This document shows, piece by piece, positions 1-9,090 of a DNA stretch of 64,000 nucleotides. The first letter of the stretch is position 1. Every line of letters begins with the position of its first letter. Origin of the DNA: Aliivibrio wodanis. Lineage in GTDB: Bacteria > Pseudomonadota > Gammaproteobacteria > Enterobacterales > Vibrionaceae. Position numbers and translations under genes: made by a program. The notes under the pieces are model-generated. The model had not been told where the DNA came from, searched no databases, and worked only from the letters and a program-made list of their open reading frames with translations. Where the stretch lies: contig LN554847.1 in the NCBI GenBank assembly GCA_000953695.1, forward strand, positions 1,305,801 through 1,369,800, read 5' to 3'.

Positions 1-164
1 TGAGGTGAGAAGTATTTATAACCATTTGATAATAAATGGTATTAGATAAATTAATTTGAATTGTGTAGTAAATGTGTGGCTATAGAAAAGCAGCCAAGCA
101 ATGATTACGTGGCTAAAAGGATTTGGCGAACGATTGGTGCTTTCAAACATTAGGTCTACCTAAC

Positions 165-197
165 ATAAAAAGACCGCTGATTACTTAGCGGTCTTCT
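165..197 (-). terminator. Rho-independent terminator of the PL7 alginate lyase gene
   Basis: A perfect 9-bp stem (AAGACCGCT at 170-178, AGCGGTCTT at 187-195) with an 8-base loop is followed on the minus strand by a T run at 166-170. It lies just past the stop codon of the minus-strand alginate lyase gene. The stretch 1-162 holds no convincing gene. Confidence 0.85.
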
Positions 198-221
198 TCA
201 TTAGTCTAGCTTTTATTTAAC

Positions 222-1256
222 TTACTTATTCAAGTCAAGTTGACTAAACGTAACGCTACTGTAGTTGCCTGCTTTTTTGTCTGTTGCAAAATCACCCGTT
301 CCGGCACAGCCTGTACCCCAAACTGCATGAGATTCACTCACACTACATTGGCCATACGCCCCTGCTTTAAAGTAGAAATCATCTTCTGCGTAACCAGTAG
401 GCGAATCTAGTTTGTCGATCCCTTTACTAAGATCAATCTCATAAGTGACCTTATCATGGCGTGCAGTTTCAAACGTTAGGTACATCATGGTCTCTTTTAC
501 TTCAACGCGATAACTGAACTCTTCACCTAATGCAATACCTGCTTTACCCGGCTCTGCTGAGTTTTCCCAAGTGTTACCCCAAACAGGATAAGCGATATCT
601 GCACGATTAGGATCGTTCTTCTCTAAATTACGTTCATAATTCCAAAACACCGAGCCCATTTCCTGCCCTGGGAACTTCTTATAGAAAATCTTCAATGGTT
701 CGTTACCATAACCATAGCCAGTACCTGCTTTAATAAGCTCATCGTGTTTCTTCGCATGGATCTGACCAACAACAACGGAATATGCAGGGTATTTATCAGG
801 AAATTTAGCGTTGACCGGAACATGGTTTACTTTTAACGTTGCCTCTAACGTACCGCCAATTGCACTGTATGCACTCGCACTAGGGTGACTTGATAGTGCC
901 CATTGATTTTCCTTATCGGCAGTATCAATCGAGAAATCAGCACCGCGTGGCATCTCACGAAGCTCTGATCGTGCATTTTTTGAGTTTTTGGTTGTGATCG
1001 CTTGGTTTTGAACCTCAAATACAAGATTGCCTTCTTTATCTAAATGGAAGAAATCCTTATGTGAGTAGCTCATCATCGCTACTCCTTCGATCTCATCAAC
1101 TATCCCATCTTCATTAATGTCTGATGGAATAGTTATCTTCCAATTACGCATATCAAAATTATCAGCGGGAACAGGTTCTACAACACCATTATTCGCAAAA
1201 GTGACCATTGGCACAACAGCCAATAATGCAGCGGTTAGCTTATTTTTCTTTAACAT
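222..1256 (-). CDS. Secreted alginate lyase, polysaccharide lyase family 7
   Basis: Cleaves alginate by beta-elimination outside the cytoplasm and releases unsaturated oligouronates. A Sec signal peptide (KK basic end, hydrophobic core, likely cut after about residue 21) precedes a PL7 jelly-roll domain. The three family motifs are present: RSELR at 96-100, QIH at 165-167 and YFKAGAYGQ at 295-303. QIH rather than QVH is usually linked to guluronate-containing linkages, which is family knowledge and not proof. Residues 45-58 (DINEDGIVDE) resemble a calcium-binding loop. The start is supported by AAGGA seven bases upstream. The gene is monocistronic with its own terminator, and it lies in a cluster that encodes the rest of alginate breakdown. 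A TTGTATTAC sequence about 70 bases upstream may be an operator shared with the other alginate genes. Confidence 0.93.
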   Translation of the reverse strand: MLKKNKLTAALLAVVPMVTFANNGVVEPVPADNFDMRNWKITIPSDINEDGIVDEIEGVAMMSYSHKDFFHLDKEGNLVFEVQNQAITTKNSKNARSELREMPRGADFSIDTADKENQWALSSHPSASAYSAIGGTLEATLKVNHVPVNAKFPDKYPAYSVVVGQIHAKKHDELIKAGTGYGYGNEPLKIFYKKFPGQEMGSVFWNYERNLEKNDPNRADIAYPVWGNTWENSAEPGKAGIALGEEFSYRVEVKETMMYLTFETARHDKVTYEIDLSKGIDKLDSPTGYAEDDFYFKAGAYGQCSVSESHAVWGTGCAGTGDFATDKKAGNYSSVTFSQLDLNK

Positions 1257-1720
1257 TATTCAATCCTTTATTGGTAATGAATACTGAGTTATACCCAGTG
1301 AAAGAGAGTTATTTACTGTTTTATTTGTATTACTTTAACATAAATAAAAGAAGAAGGATTAAGGGGTTATAGATGTGAGAAGTTAGTCATTATTGAGCTT
1401 GAAAATAGGGATAAAACTTAGACATTGATAACATTTACAATTAGAAATAAGAAAAATCACGTTTTTCATGTCTATATTTTAGATATTACGAATGCCAAAA
1501 ATCACAATATTAATCATACATTTCGTTTAAGGAAATGACGATAAATCAAGATTATGACAAAGATAAAGTTTGAAGAGTAAGCGATAAGATAATGAAGTGC
1601 TATCAAGGTTAACGCGAAGAAGATATTTATAAAAAGAGTAAGAAAGGAGATAAGAAATTAGCCCTACTAAAGCACTCTAAGACTGGGTTGTCTTGAGTGC
1701 TCTAATAAGGCTATGTGTGA
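1257..1720. other. Intergenic region between alginate lyase and the reductase gene
   Basis: 464 AT-rich bases without a supported gene. It must hold the promoter of the minus-strand PL7 gene. At 1325-1335 it contains TTTGTATTACT, a partial match to the TTGTAnTACAA palindrome found elsewhere in the cluster. A long imperfect hairpin lies at 1659-1713. Confidence 0.6.
1659..1713 (-). terminator. Extended imperfect hairpin downstream of the reductase gene
   Basis: TAGCC at 1659 pairs with GGCTA ending at 1713, and GCACTC/GAGTGC forms the inner stem, with a few bulges. It starts 8 bases past the stop of the minus-strand reductase gene. The T tract after it is weak, so this is a possible terminator or 3' mRNA-stabilising structure. 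Confidence 0.45.
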
Positions 1721-2602
1721 TTACTTCTCTAGTTTAGTGAAGTAATCAAAGATAACTGGTACATCGTTTTGACCTAGGCCAGCATCAACAGCAGCTTGTA
1801 GGTTTGCAGCAGTACCTTGAGCAATTAGAGACTCAGTACCTAGCTCTTCACAAAGCGCAAGGAAATAACCAAGATCTTTATTTGCGTTTGCAACAGAGAA
1901 ACCTAACTTCTCTTCGCCATCTACTGCGTAGAACTTACAGAACTGCATAAACGGAGAGTTAGATGGACCTGCTGACATGATATCAAACAGTTGTTGTCCA
2001 TCAACACCAGCAAGCTTAGCAACAGCAAATGCTTGAGACATCGTTGCAACGGTAGTCATACCCATGAAGTTGTTCACAAGCTTAGTCACGTGACCTGAAC
2101 CTAAAGCACCTAGGTGGAATACGTTTTCGCCTTGTTCTTCAAGGAGTGGTTTCACTTTATTGAACGTATCCATATCACCCGCTGCCATGATGTTTAAAAG
2201 GCCATCTTTAGCGTGTGCAGGTGTACGACCTAAAGGAGCATCGATCATGCCTGCGCCTTTCTCAGCAAGTGCTGCGCCGATTTTTTTAGTAGAAGCAGGA
2301 ATAGAAGTACCGAAGTCAATTAATACTGAACCTTCTTTGATACCAGCAAGAACACCATCTTCACCGTAAACAATTTTTTCAACAACAGCTGAAGTAGTAA
2401 GACAAAACTCAACGATGTCACTAGCTGCAGCTAATTCTTTTGCAGAAGTGAACGCTGTAGCATTACCACGAGCAGTGACGCGTGCCATCGCTTCTTCGCT
2501 AAGATCCATTACGTTTACGTGGTAGCCGCGTGTTTGTAGGTTTTCTACCATGTTGCCGCCCATAAGACCTAGGCCGATGAAACCAATTACAGGTTTAGTC
2601 AT
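1721..2602 (-). CDS. NAD(P)-dependent beta-hydroxyacid dehydrogenase family reductase, probable DEH reductase
   Basis: Probably reduces 4-deoxy-L-erythro-5-hexoseulose uronate (DEH), the open-chain monomer from alginate, to 2-keto-3-deoxygluconate. The Rossmann motif GLGLMG is at residues 10-15, and a GSGHVTKLVNN segment in the second half carries the lysine and asparagines typical of 3-hydroxyisobutyrate dehydrogenase-like enzymes. The family is certain; DEH as substrate is inferred from the neighbours and from the known DehR of alginate-using vibrios, which belongs to this family. An upstream in-frame TTG would add four residues, but GGAG sits six bases before the ATG at 2602, so that start (293 residues) is preferred. 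Tartronate-semialdehyde reductase is the main alternative, and the alginate context argues against it. Confidence 0.8.
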   Translation of the reverse strand: MTKPVIGFIGLGLMGGNMVENLQTRGYHVNVMDLSEEAMARVTARGNATAFTSAKELAAASDIVEFCLTTSAVVEKIVYGEDGVLAGIKEGSVLIDFGTSIPASTKKIGAALAEKGAGMIDAPLGRTPAHAKDGLLNIMAAGDMDTFNKVKPLLEEQGENVFHLGALGSGHVTKLVNNFMGMTTVATMSQAFAVAKLAGVDGQQLFDIMSAGPSNSPFMQFCKFYAVDGEEKLGFSVANANKDLGYFLALCEELGTESLIAQGTAANLQAAVDAGLGQNDVPVIFDYFTKLEK

Positions 2603-3045
2603 GTTGAACTCCAAATATGTTATTGTATGATTATATGCTCATTATAATAACGAGCCATTAGAATTTGATCAATAGTTTTAAGGCGATTATTCACATGTTA
2701 ATGATGAAGTGTGATGTAGCCCTATAATTTATTACTCACACCAATAAAGCTAAGGAATTAATAACCAAAAAAGTTCTTAATTTTAAGGTGTTAAACTTAT
2801 TGAATAGTGACAGTACACGTATGTAAATTTACTCTTTATCGTTTGTTTTTTCAGTAAATAGAGCTAATTACGAAGAGATAACAAACTCATTCGTAACCCT
2901 AACGACAAAAAAATACGCACAATTGTATTACTTATTAACATGGAGAGATAATAATTGTGTCATCCATAAAAAAACCGAATACTCTATGCGAAAGTATCCG
3001 GTTTGGTCTTATTTCCCAATCTGTAAATTAAATCATTTGTTTAGA
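2603..3045. other. Intergenic region upstream of the reductase gene
   Basis: 443 bases with no supported gene. It contains the PL17 terminator near its right end and ATTGTATTACTT at 2922-2933, which resembles the operator-like palindromes of the cluster. The reductase promoter should lie here on the minus strand, but I could not assign -10/-35 boxes with confidence. Confidence 0.5.
2968..3004 (-). terminator. Rho-independent terminator after the PL17 pair
   Basis: A 12-bp stem (2972-2983 with 2993-3004, one G-T pair) is followed on the minus strand by seven T residues (2968-2974). It ends the two-gene PL17 transcript. Confidence 0.88.
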
Positions 3046-5196
3046 TTAAAGCTGTGCGAACGATCCATTCCATGTGTATGTATTGCCACCAAATTCAACC
3101 GAATGCAGCGCTTTCTGTGCATCTTCAGCTTGGTTTGAAATACCGTAATGGTAAGTATTACCAGACGTTGTTTCAATGCGAACAACAGTCCCAATACTGT
3201 TATGGCCCACCACTGAAACCGCTTTTACCAACCCACGAGCACCAACAGACGCTTCAATTGATTCGTTAAAATAACCGTGTGTTTCTAATACTGATGCAAA
3301 CACGTGGTCTTGACCTGATTGGCGTAAAATCAATGCAGGTTCACTCTTCAGGTTAAAGTCTGGATCATTTGCGCCAGTGCGAGCAAAAATCACCTCGCTA
3401 CCCTCTACTGCACTTGTTACTAAGCTGTAGTAGCTGCTGTCATGTAACCAGCTGACTAAAGAGCTACCTTCTACCTTGCCAGAGCCGACATTCCACAGGT
3501 GTTGATAACCATTATCTTCACCCAAAGGTTTCAATGTGCTTTCAACTTGGTAATCGAAATCGGTACGGATGATTTGGCCTGAATGGTGAACAGGTAAATC
3601 ATATTCATGCTCTGCATCTGCTTCAATGCGGTACACATCAATCACCAATGGCTTTTCAAACTCAGGGAGCTCCGCAAGAATGATACTGCGTTGCATATCT
3701 ACGCCAGTATAGTAATCAGAAATCGTGCCGCTCATGCCTTGCAGCGATTGGTCATCAGCAACAAAGAAGTGCTTCTGACCAAACTTAGATTCTGCCAATG
3801 CCGTATCAAAGTTATTCTGTGTTTTCTGATCCACTGTTACGGTGTTGTGAGCAACCGTCTGCTTACAATACGTTTTGTTTTCTGGAATATAACGACCACC
3901 AAATTTAGGCTCTACATTTACCCAACGACCAAAACCATAATCGTGTAAGACTTCATGACCACGGTTAAATACACTTAGGTGCAAGCCATCGTAGTGACCG
4001 TGATCTAACGCTGAATGGTATTGATGATCCGAACCGTGCTGACCAAACCAAATTAACGCCATGGTGTCATCGTCTTTTTCATCACGGTGACGAAGAATGC
4101 TTACGCCGCCTTTTTCACCTTCTGGGCCATCAGTAACAAATAAGCTGCCCCAGTTAAATGGTTTGATTTCATCAGCCTGTTCAACCGCATTTGATAATGT
4201 TTGACCTGAACTATGAACCCAAACATCTTGTTGGTGATCTGCCATACCAAGTAACGTTTCTGTTTGCTCATAACGGTGATAACACACCGATGTTGCCATG
4301 ATCACGCCTTCATCGTTGATAGAAATCGTTTTCGATGAATCATTCAGTGCTGGTAATGTGCCATCAGGGAAAGCCGTTTTAAATACTGAGTACGATGTTG
4401 TTTTAATGACTGAATCATTAAATTCATAGATACCCAATTCTGGTTGACGGCGCTCAATTGCTTCAGCAAATAAGTAAATTGGACGCAATGAGAAACGATG
4501 GTAATAAGGACCTTCCATATAGTAACCATCAGGCGAAAACAGTTGGTCAAGTTGTGCTAAGAAACCACCACTCACTTTGTCCATTTTCAAACCATATAAC
4601 GCTTTATCTACTGATTCTTGATCATTGATTGCGTAACCACAAATACCAACAGCAGCAACCGCCCATAGACCATGGTTGTGTACGATATCGAAATCGTGCG
4701 CGTAAGTTACCACGAACATTTCAATCATTTGCTTTAGAAGATCATCTTCAATTAAGCGTTTTTGCTCTTCTGAGATCGTATGATAAATACAGCTGTACGC
4801 ACAAGACGCGTAAAGCATCCACATATTTTCATTCAATGTCTGGTGGAACAGTTTGCCTGGAGGATTAGAATCAAGACTAACGTTACTCTCAAGTGTTGGA
4901 TATACCGTTGCATACGCTGTTAGCATATCAACAATGTAATCACGGTATTTAGTTTCTTCTGTGATTAAGAATAAGCGACCTGCAAGATCCATATGAATGT
5001 AGTTTTGTTTATGACGGTTATGTTCGTAACCGCCACCTTCGCCGTGACCCGGAACTTCAATACCCACATCTGCCATGTAAGCATCTGTTTGTTTGATATC
5101 ACGAGTAAGGGCTTTTCCTAATAGGCTATCCTTGCCAAGTTCTTTACGAAGCTCAGCAGCTTCTTTAAAATTCAGTAACAGTGGTTGATAGCTCAT
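3046..5196 (-). CDS. Oligoalginate lyase, polysaccharide lyase family 17 (downstream copy)
   Basis: An exolytic lyase that removes unsaturated monouronates from alginate oligomers. It has an N-terminal alpha/alpha-toroid alginate lyase domain (about 1-330) and a C-terminal heparinase II/III-like beta-sandwich domain. The NH of HNHGLWAV (174-175) and the tyrosines of YYMEGPYYHR (225-234) match the Asn-His and Tyr catalytic positions known in PL17. A basic EHNRHKQNY segment lies near 58-66. There is no signal peptide, so it is probably cytoplasmic and acts on imported oligomers. It lies two bases after the stop of the other PL17 gene and is surely co-transcribed. The two proteins are clearly paralogous along their whole length (716 and 722 residues) but well diverged, so this is not a recent duplication. 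Confidence 0.92.
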   Translation of the reverse strand: MSYQPLLLNFKEAAELRKELGKDSLLGKALTRDIKQTDAYMADVGIEVPGHGEGGGYEHNRHKQNYIHMDLAGRLFLITEETKYRDYIVDMLTAYATVYPTLESNVSLDSNPPGKLFHQTLNENMWMLYASCAYSCIYHTISEEQKRLIEDDLLKQMIEMFVVTYAHDFDIVHNHGLWAVAAVGICGYAINDQESVDKALYGLKMDKVSGGFLAQLDQLFSPDGYYMEGPYYHRFSLRPIYLFAEAIERRQPELGIYEFNDSVIKTTSYSVFKTAFPDGTLPALNDSSKTISINDEGVIMATSVCYHRYEQTETLLGMADHQQDVWVHSSGQTLSNAVEQADEIKPFNWGSLFVTDGPEGEKGGVSILRHRDEKDDDTMALIWFGQHGSDHQYHSALDHGHYDGLHLSVFNRGHEVLHDYGFGRWVNVEPKFGGRYIPENKTYCKQTVAHNTVTVDQKTQNNFDTALAESKFGQKHFFVADDQSLQGMSGTISDYYTGVDMQRSIILAELPEFEKPLVIDVYRIEADAEHEYDLPVHHSGQIIRTDFDYQVESTLKPLGEDNGYQHLWNVGSGKVEGSSLVSWLHDSSYYSLVTSAVEGSEVIFARTGANDPDFNLKSEPALILRQSGQDHVFASVLETHGYFNESIEASVGARGLVKAVSVVGHNSIGTVVRIETTSGNTYHYGISNQAEDAQKALHSVEFGGNTYTWNGSFAQL

Positions 5197-5198
5197 TA

Positions 5199-7367
5199 TT
5201 ATTTCTCCTGCTTAATCGTGTTTGTTTCTAATGAAGACGCTTCAAGCGAATAGAAGCCTGTCCAACTGTATGATTTACCATTTAATTCTACGGTGTGCGC
5301 GGTATTCTCTGCTGCACCAAACTGATTACTTATCATCACGGTTACATTAGAGTGTTCTGTCTGAATTTCAACAACCGACCCTACTACTGTGTGACCAATA
5401 ACCTGAATATTTTTCACCACACCACGAGCGTTAACCGATTGCTCAAATTCTTCGTTGAAATAGCCGTGTGTTTCTAGCACTGATGCAAATAACGTTGATG
5501 GACCTTTACTACGAAGAATAAACGCGGGTTCACTACGTAAATTAAAGCTTGGATCATTCGCACCAGTACGAGTGAAAATCACTTCATTATTAGCATTAGA
5601 ACTTGTGCCTAACCACGTGTAATAAGTATTATTTTGTAGCCAACTCACCAGTGCCGTATCGTTTGCTGTACCGCTTGCCACATTCCATAAGTGTTGGTAA
5701 CCAAAATCACTGCCTAACGTATTCAGCTCTTTGTTCGCTTGGTACTCAAAGTTAGTACGTACTATCTGACCTTCATATTGGTGAGAGTAATCGTATTGAT
5801 GCTCTCCTTCACCGACAATACGATAAAGATCAAGCAGCAGTGGTGATTCAAGTTCATCAAGCTTCAACATGAAGACGCTGCGTTGCATATCAAGACCATC
5901 ATAATGATCATTAGCAAATGCGCTCATACCATTAATGTTAGTGTCATTTACTTTAAAGAAATGCGGAAGACCATGTACTTTATCTGCGCGTTCAACATCA
6001 AAGTTATTTTGGCATTGTTCATCCACAGTTACTGCATTGTGAGCGATAGTTTGACGAGCATAAGATTTGTTCTCATCAAGGTAACGACCACCAAATTTTG
6101 GTTCAACGTTAACCCAACGACAGAAACCATATTCTCGCAACACTTCTTGACCGCGATTAAAGAAGGTAATGCCCAACGTATCAAAATTACCATGACCCAT
6201 ACCATGCTGGCCGTAATTCATAACAAGTTGAGATACATCGCCTTTTTTATCTTGCATACGAATAAAACCTTGCGCACCAAAATGGCCATCAGGACCTTCA
6301 TTTAGTTCAACACTCGGCCAGAAAGGCATATTGATTTCATGCTTTTCTAATGCTTCTTCATACGCTTTTGATAACTCTAAACCACAAGAGTGCATCCAAA
6401 CACGATCTTGTATTTTCGCCATGCCTAAGATGTTGTCATCAAGTTCATAGTGTTTACTGTAAACACTCACCGCAACCTGAACCCCCATATCCGTAATGCC
6501 CATAGTTCGAGATGAGTCATTTAATGCAGGGAACTCACCATTTGGGTATGCGGTTGAAAGCATGGCTTGTACTGTGTTACCAATCACTTGCCCTTTGAAG
6601 TTATAAATATCCACTTCTGGCATATGACGGTGAATAACTTCAGCAAACACACACGTTGGACGAATCGCGTAACGATGGTAATAAGGCCCTTCCATGTAAT
6701 AACCAGAAGGAGCAAACAATTCAGAGATTTGCGCTAAGAAACCGCCAGTTTCGTTACGTTCAATGCCATAAACTGACATATCTAAATATTCGCGCTTACC
6801 AATTGCTAGACCACAAATACCAACCGCTGCCACTGCCCAAATTCCGTGATTATGAATACGGTCAAAGTCGTGTGCATATTTAACGGTAAACATATCAAGC
6901 ATTGGCTCAAAGATACGCTCAACAACCGTGCTTCGCTCTTCTTCTGTCATGGTTGATGCAACACAAGAATAAGCAAGGCTAGTAAATAATAGCCAACAAT
7001 GTTCATTTAAGATTTGGTGAAACAAACGACCTGTTGGGTTTGTGTTTTTTTGTACATGGAAGTCAAATGTTAGGTATTTGTCTGCATAAATTGCTAATAG
7101 TTCTTTCACAAAGTTGGCATATTTTTCTTCTTTAGTGACAAGAAACAAACGGCCAGCAAGATTCATATAAGTGTAGTTTTGTTTGTGGCGATTATGTTCG
7201 TAACCACCCGCCTCTCCGTGACCAGGAACATTTAATGGAAGTTGCATAAATGCATCAACATCTTTTTTATGCGCTTCAATGGTCTTGCCCATTAACGTCG
7301 AACGTCCAACTTCTAGGTGAAGCTGTTCAATTTCTGCATCCGTAAGTAAAATTGGTTGTGTCGTCAT
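5199..7367 (-). CDS. Oligoalginate lyase, polysaccharide lyase family 17 (upstream copy)
   Basis: First gene of the PL17 pair, with the same domain order as its neighbour: a toroid lyase domain with HNHGIWAV and YYMEGPYYHR motifs, then a heparinase II/III-like domain with GQHGMGHGN and a conserved RYLDENKSYARQT region. No signal peptide is seen, so a cytoplasmic enzyme that produces unsaturated uronate monomers is expected. An in-frame TTG would add eight residues (MRLRVKKN), but the ATG at 7367 gives an N-terminus like that of the paralogue and has AGGG upstream, so it is chosen (722 residues). Transcription starts in the 338-base region shared with the divergent kdgF gene. Different preferences for mannuronate or guluronate ends between the copies would explain their retention, but this cannot be seen from sequence. 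Confidence 0.92.
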   Translation of the reverse strand: MTTQPILLTDAEIEQLHLEVGRSTLMGKTIEAHKKDVDAFMQLPLNVPGHGEAGGYEHNRHKQNYTYMNLAGRLFLVTKEEKYANFVKELLAIYADKYLTFDFHVQKNTNPTGRLFHQILNEHCWLLFTSLAYSCVASTMTEEERSTVVERIFEPMLDMFTVKYAHDFDRIHNHGIWAVAAVGICGLAIGKREYLDMSVYGIERNETGGFLAQISELFAPSGYYMEGPYYHRYAIRPTCVFAEVIHRHMPEVDIYNFKGQVIGNTVQAMLSTAYPNGEFPALNDSSRTMGITDMGVQVAVSVYSKHYELDDNILGMAKIQDRVWMHSCGLELSKAYEEALEKHEINMPFWPSVELNEGPDGHFGAQGFIRMQDKKGDVSQLVMNYGQHGMGHGNFDTLGITFFNRGQEVLREYGFCRWVNVEPKFGGRYLDENKSYARQTIAHNAVTVDEQCQNNFDVERADKVHGLPHFFKVNDTNINGMSAFANDHYDGLDMQRSVFMLKLDELESPLLLDLYRIVGEGEHQYDYSHQYEGQIVRTNFEYQANKELNTLGSDFGYQHLWNVASGTANDTALVSWLQNNTYYTWLGTSSNANNEVIFTRTGANDPSFNLRSEPAFILRSKGPSTLFASVLETHGYFNEEFEQSVNARGVVKNIQVIGHTVVGSVVEIQTEHSNVTVMISNQFGAAENTAHTVELNGKSYSWTGFYSLEASSLETNTIKQEK

Positions 7368-7591
7368 ATTCTTTTTCACCCTCAATCTCAATAAAGAGTA
7401 TTTAATCTCTAAACGTAACTAAATTATCAAACTGCATATAAAGTAATACAATATTAGCTTTAGTGACACCTTAGCGTTATCAAACAATGATGACAATCAC
7501 ACAAAACAATATAAGACATTGATTTTAAATAATATGAATTTTGTAACAGGTCATTAAATAATCGTAAAAACAGAGCTAAAGTAAATTCTTA

Positions 7592-7607
7592 TTTGATTCA
7601 CATCACA
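7592..7607. promoter_or_regulatory. CRP-like binding site
   Basis: TTTGATTCACATCACA fits TGTGA-N6-TCACA with one mismatch in the left half. It lies about 100 bases before the kdgF start. Catabolite control of alginate genes is expected but not shown. Confidence 0.45.
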
Positions 7608-7620
7608 CAAAATAAACTAT

Positions 7621-7634
7621 ATTGTATTACAAAT
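7621..7634. promoter_or_regulatory. Candidate operator, palindrome TTGTA-T-TACAA
   Basis: ATTGTATTACAAAT contains an 11-base perfect palindrome. Nearly the same sequence stands before the symporter gene (10029-10042), with partial matches before the PL7 gene and in the region near 2922. Its shape is that of GntR-type operators. No regulator gene of that type is in this window. Confidence 0.55.
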
Positions 7635-7705
7635 TAAATTATTGGCTTATAGTTATCCCCATCGAAACATTAAATTTAGTTGATACCTTTATTAGGATAA
7701 GCATT

Positions 7706-8041
7706 ATGAATAATTTTTTTAAATTACAAGAGAACCCTTGGGAAGAACTAGGCGGTGGCATCAAACGTAAAATTGTCGGCTACACTGATGAACTGATGGC
7801 TGTTCACTTATGTTTTGATAAAGGCGCGATCGGCGCTCCTCACTCTCATGAGATCCATGACCAAATTGGTTATGTCGTAAGTGGTAGTTTTGAAGCTGAA
7901 GTTGATGGCGTTAAACACGTACTTACTGCTGGTGACGCTTATATTGCCCCTAAACATTTTGTTCATGGTGCCGTGGCTCTTGAGCAAGACAGCATTTTAC
8001 TTGATATGTTTTCACCAGCACGAGAAGACTTCTTAAAATAA
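7706..8041 (+). CDS. kdgF: KdgF-type cupin, unsaturated uronate ring-opening protein
   Basis: A small single-domain cupin of 111 residues. KdgF proteins speed the conversion of 4,5-unsaturated monouronates from pectin or alginate lyases into the linear keto form. The metal-binding cupin motifs are present: PHSHEIHDQIGYVVSG in motif 1 and YIAPKHFVHG in motif 2. A longer in-frame start at 7622 would add 28 residues and run through the operator palindrome; the ATG at 7706 has AGGA eight bases upstream and gives the usual KdgF length, so it is chosen. It heads a kdgF-kdgK-eda gene order, which agrees with its role between the PL17 lyases and the DEH reductase. Confidence 0.88.
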   Translation: MNNFFKLQENPWEELGGGIKRKIVGYTDELMAVHLCFDKGAIGAPHSHEIHDQIGYVVSGSFEAEVDGVKHVLTAGDAYIAPKHFVHGAVALEQDSILLDMFSPAREDFLK

Positions 8042-8075
8042 TCACTAGCGCAACCTCAGTTGCTAAGGTAAGCAT

Positions 8076-9014
8076 ATGAAATCATTAAACATCGCGGTCA
8101 TTGGCGAGTGCATGGTTGAGCTACAGAAAAAAGAAAACGGGCTTGAGCAAACATTCGGTGGAGACACATTAAACACTGCACTTTACTTGTCGCGTTTAAC
8201 AAAAAACAAAGGCGTTAACGTCAGTTATATTACCGCGTTAGGCAATGACCCTTTTAGCCTTGATATGCTAGAAAAATGGAAAGTAGAAGGCATCAATACC
8301 GATTTGGTGACTCAATTAGACAATAAACAACCCGGACTTTATTACATCGAGACCGATGACACCGGTGAACGTAGTTTTCATTATTGGCGTAACGATGCCG
8401 CGGCAAAATATCTGTTCGACCAAAAAGAGACATCGGCACTTTTAGATAGCCTGTTTTCTTTTGATGCAATTTATTTAAGTGGGATATCTATTGCTATCCT
8501 CACTGATAACGGTCGTCACGTACTGTTGGCATTTTTAGAACAATACAAAGCTCAAGGCGGAAAAGTTCTTTTTGATAATAATTACCGTCCTAAGCTTTGG
8601 AATGACCAATCAGAAGCCATGTCATGGTATTTAAAAATACTGGCACTGACAGACACTGCATTACTTACTTTTGAAGATGAACAAGCCCTTTATGGTGATG
8701 ATCATCTTGAACAATGCATTGAAAGAACATCAAAATCTGGTGTTAATGAACTCATTATTAAACGAGGAAGTAAGGATTGTTTAGTCGTACAAAACGATCA
8801 AGCAAACTATGTTGCTCCTTACCCTGTAGAGAAAGAAAAAATCATTGATACAACCGCTGCTGGAGATTCGTTCAGTGCAGGTTTTTTAGCCAAACGTTTT
8901 TGTGGCGGCAATGCGCTTGAAGCAGCGTATTCAGGGCACGTTGTTGCTGGCACAGTGATCCAATATAAAGGCGCGATCATTCCAAGTAATGTAATGCCAG
9001 ATTTATCTTTATAA
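8076..9014 (+). CDS. kdgK: 2-keto-3-deoxygluconate kinase, PfkB family
   Basis: Phosphorylates KDG to KDPG with ATP in the cytoplasm. The ribokinase/PfkB fold is shown by GGDTLNTALYLSRL near residue 28 (substrate-binding first signature) and DTTAAGDSFSAGF in the last quarter, where the GAGD-type anion hole and catalytic aspartate lie. Its 312 residues are normal for KdgK. AAGG stands seven bases before the ATG. It follows kdgF by 34 bases and precedes eda, so the three form one transcript. Its substrate would come from the DEH reductase encoded at the left end of the cluster. Confidence 0.92.
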   Translation: MKSLNIAVIGECMVELQKKENGLEQTFGGDTLNTALYLSRLTKNKGVNVSYITALGNDPFSLDMLEKWKVEGINTDLVTQLDNKQPGLYYIETDDTGERSFHYWRNDAAAKYLFDQKETSALLDSLFSFDAIYLSGISIAILTDNGRHVLLAFLEQYKAQGGKVLFDNNYRPKLWNDQSEAMSWYLKILALTDTALLTFEDEQALYGDDHLEQCIERTSKSGVNELIIKRGSKDCLVVQNDQANYVAPYPVEKEKIIDTTAAGDSFSAGFLAKRFCGGNALEAAYSGHVVAGTVIQYKGAIIPSNVMPDLSL

Positions 9015-9090
9015 TTTTTAATATGTTACCTAAATGGTTATTCTTATTTAGGTGCCTGTCGTTAATCAAATTCAACATGAGAGTGTAATC

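Larger units (their letters stand above)
7368..7705. promoter_or_regulatory. Divergent control region between the PL17 operon and kdgF
   Basis: 338 AT-rich bases with no gene. It carries a CRP-like site at 7592-7607 and a perfect palindrome TTGTATTACAA at 7622-7632, both nearer to kdgF. A regulator bound here could control breakdown of oligomers (minus strand) and of monomers (plus strand) together. Confidence 0.65.
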
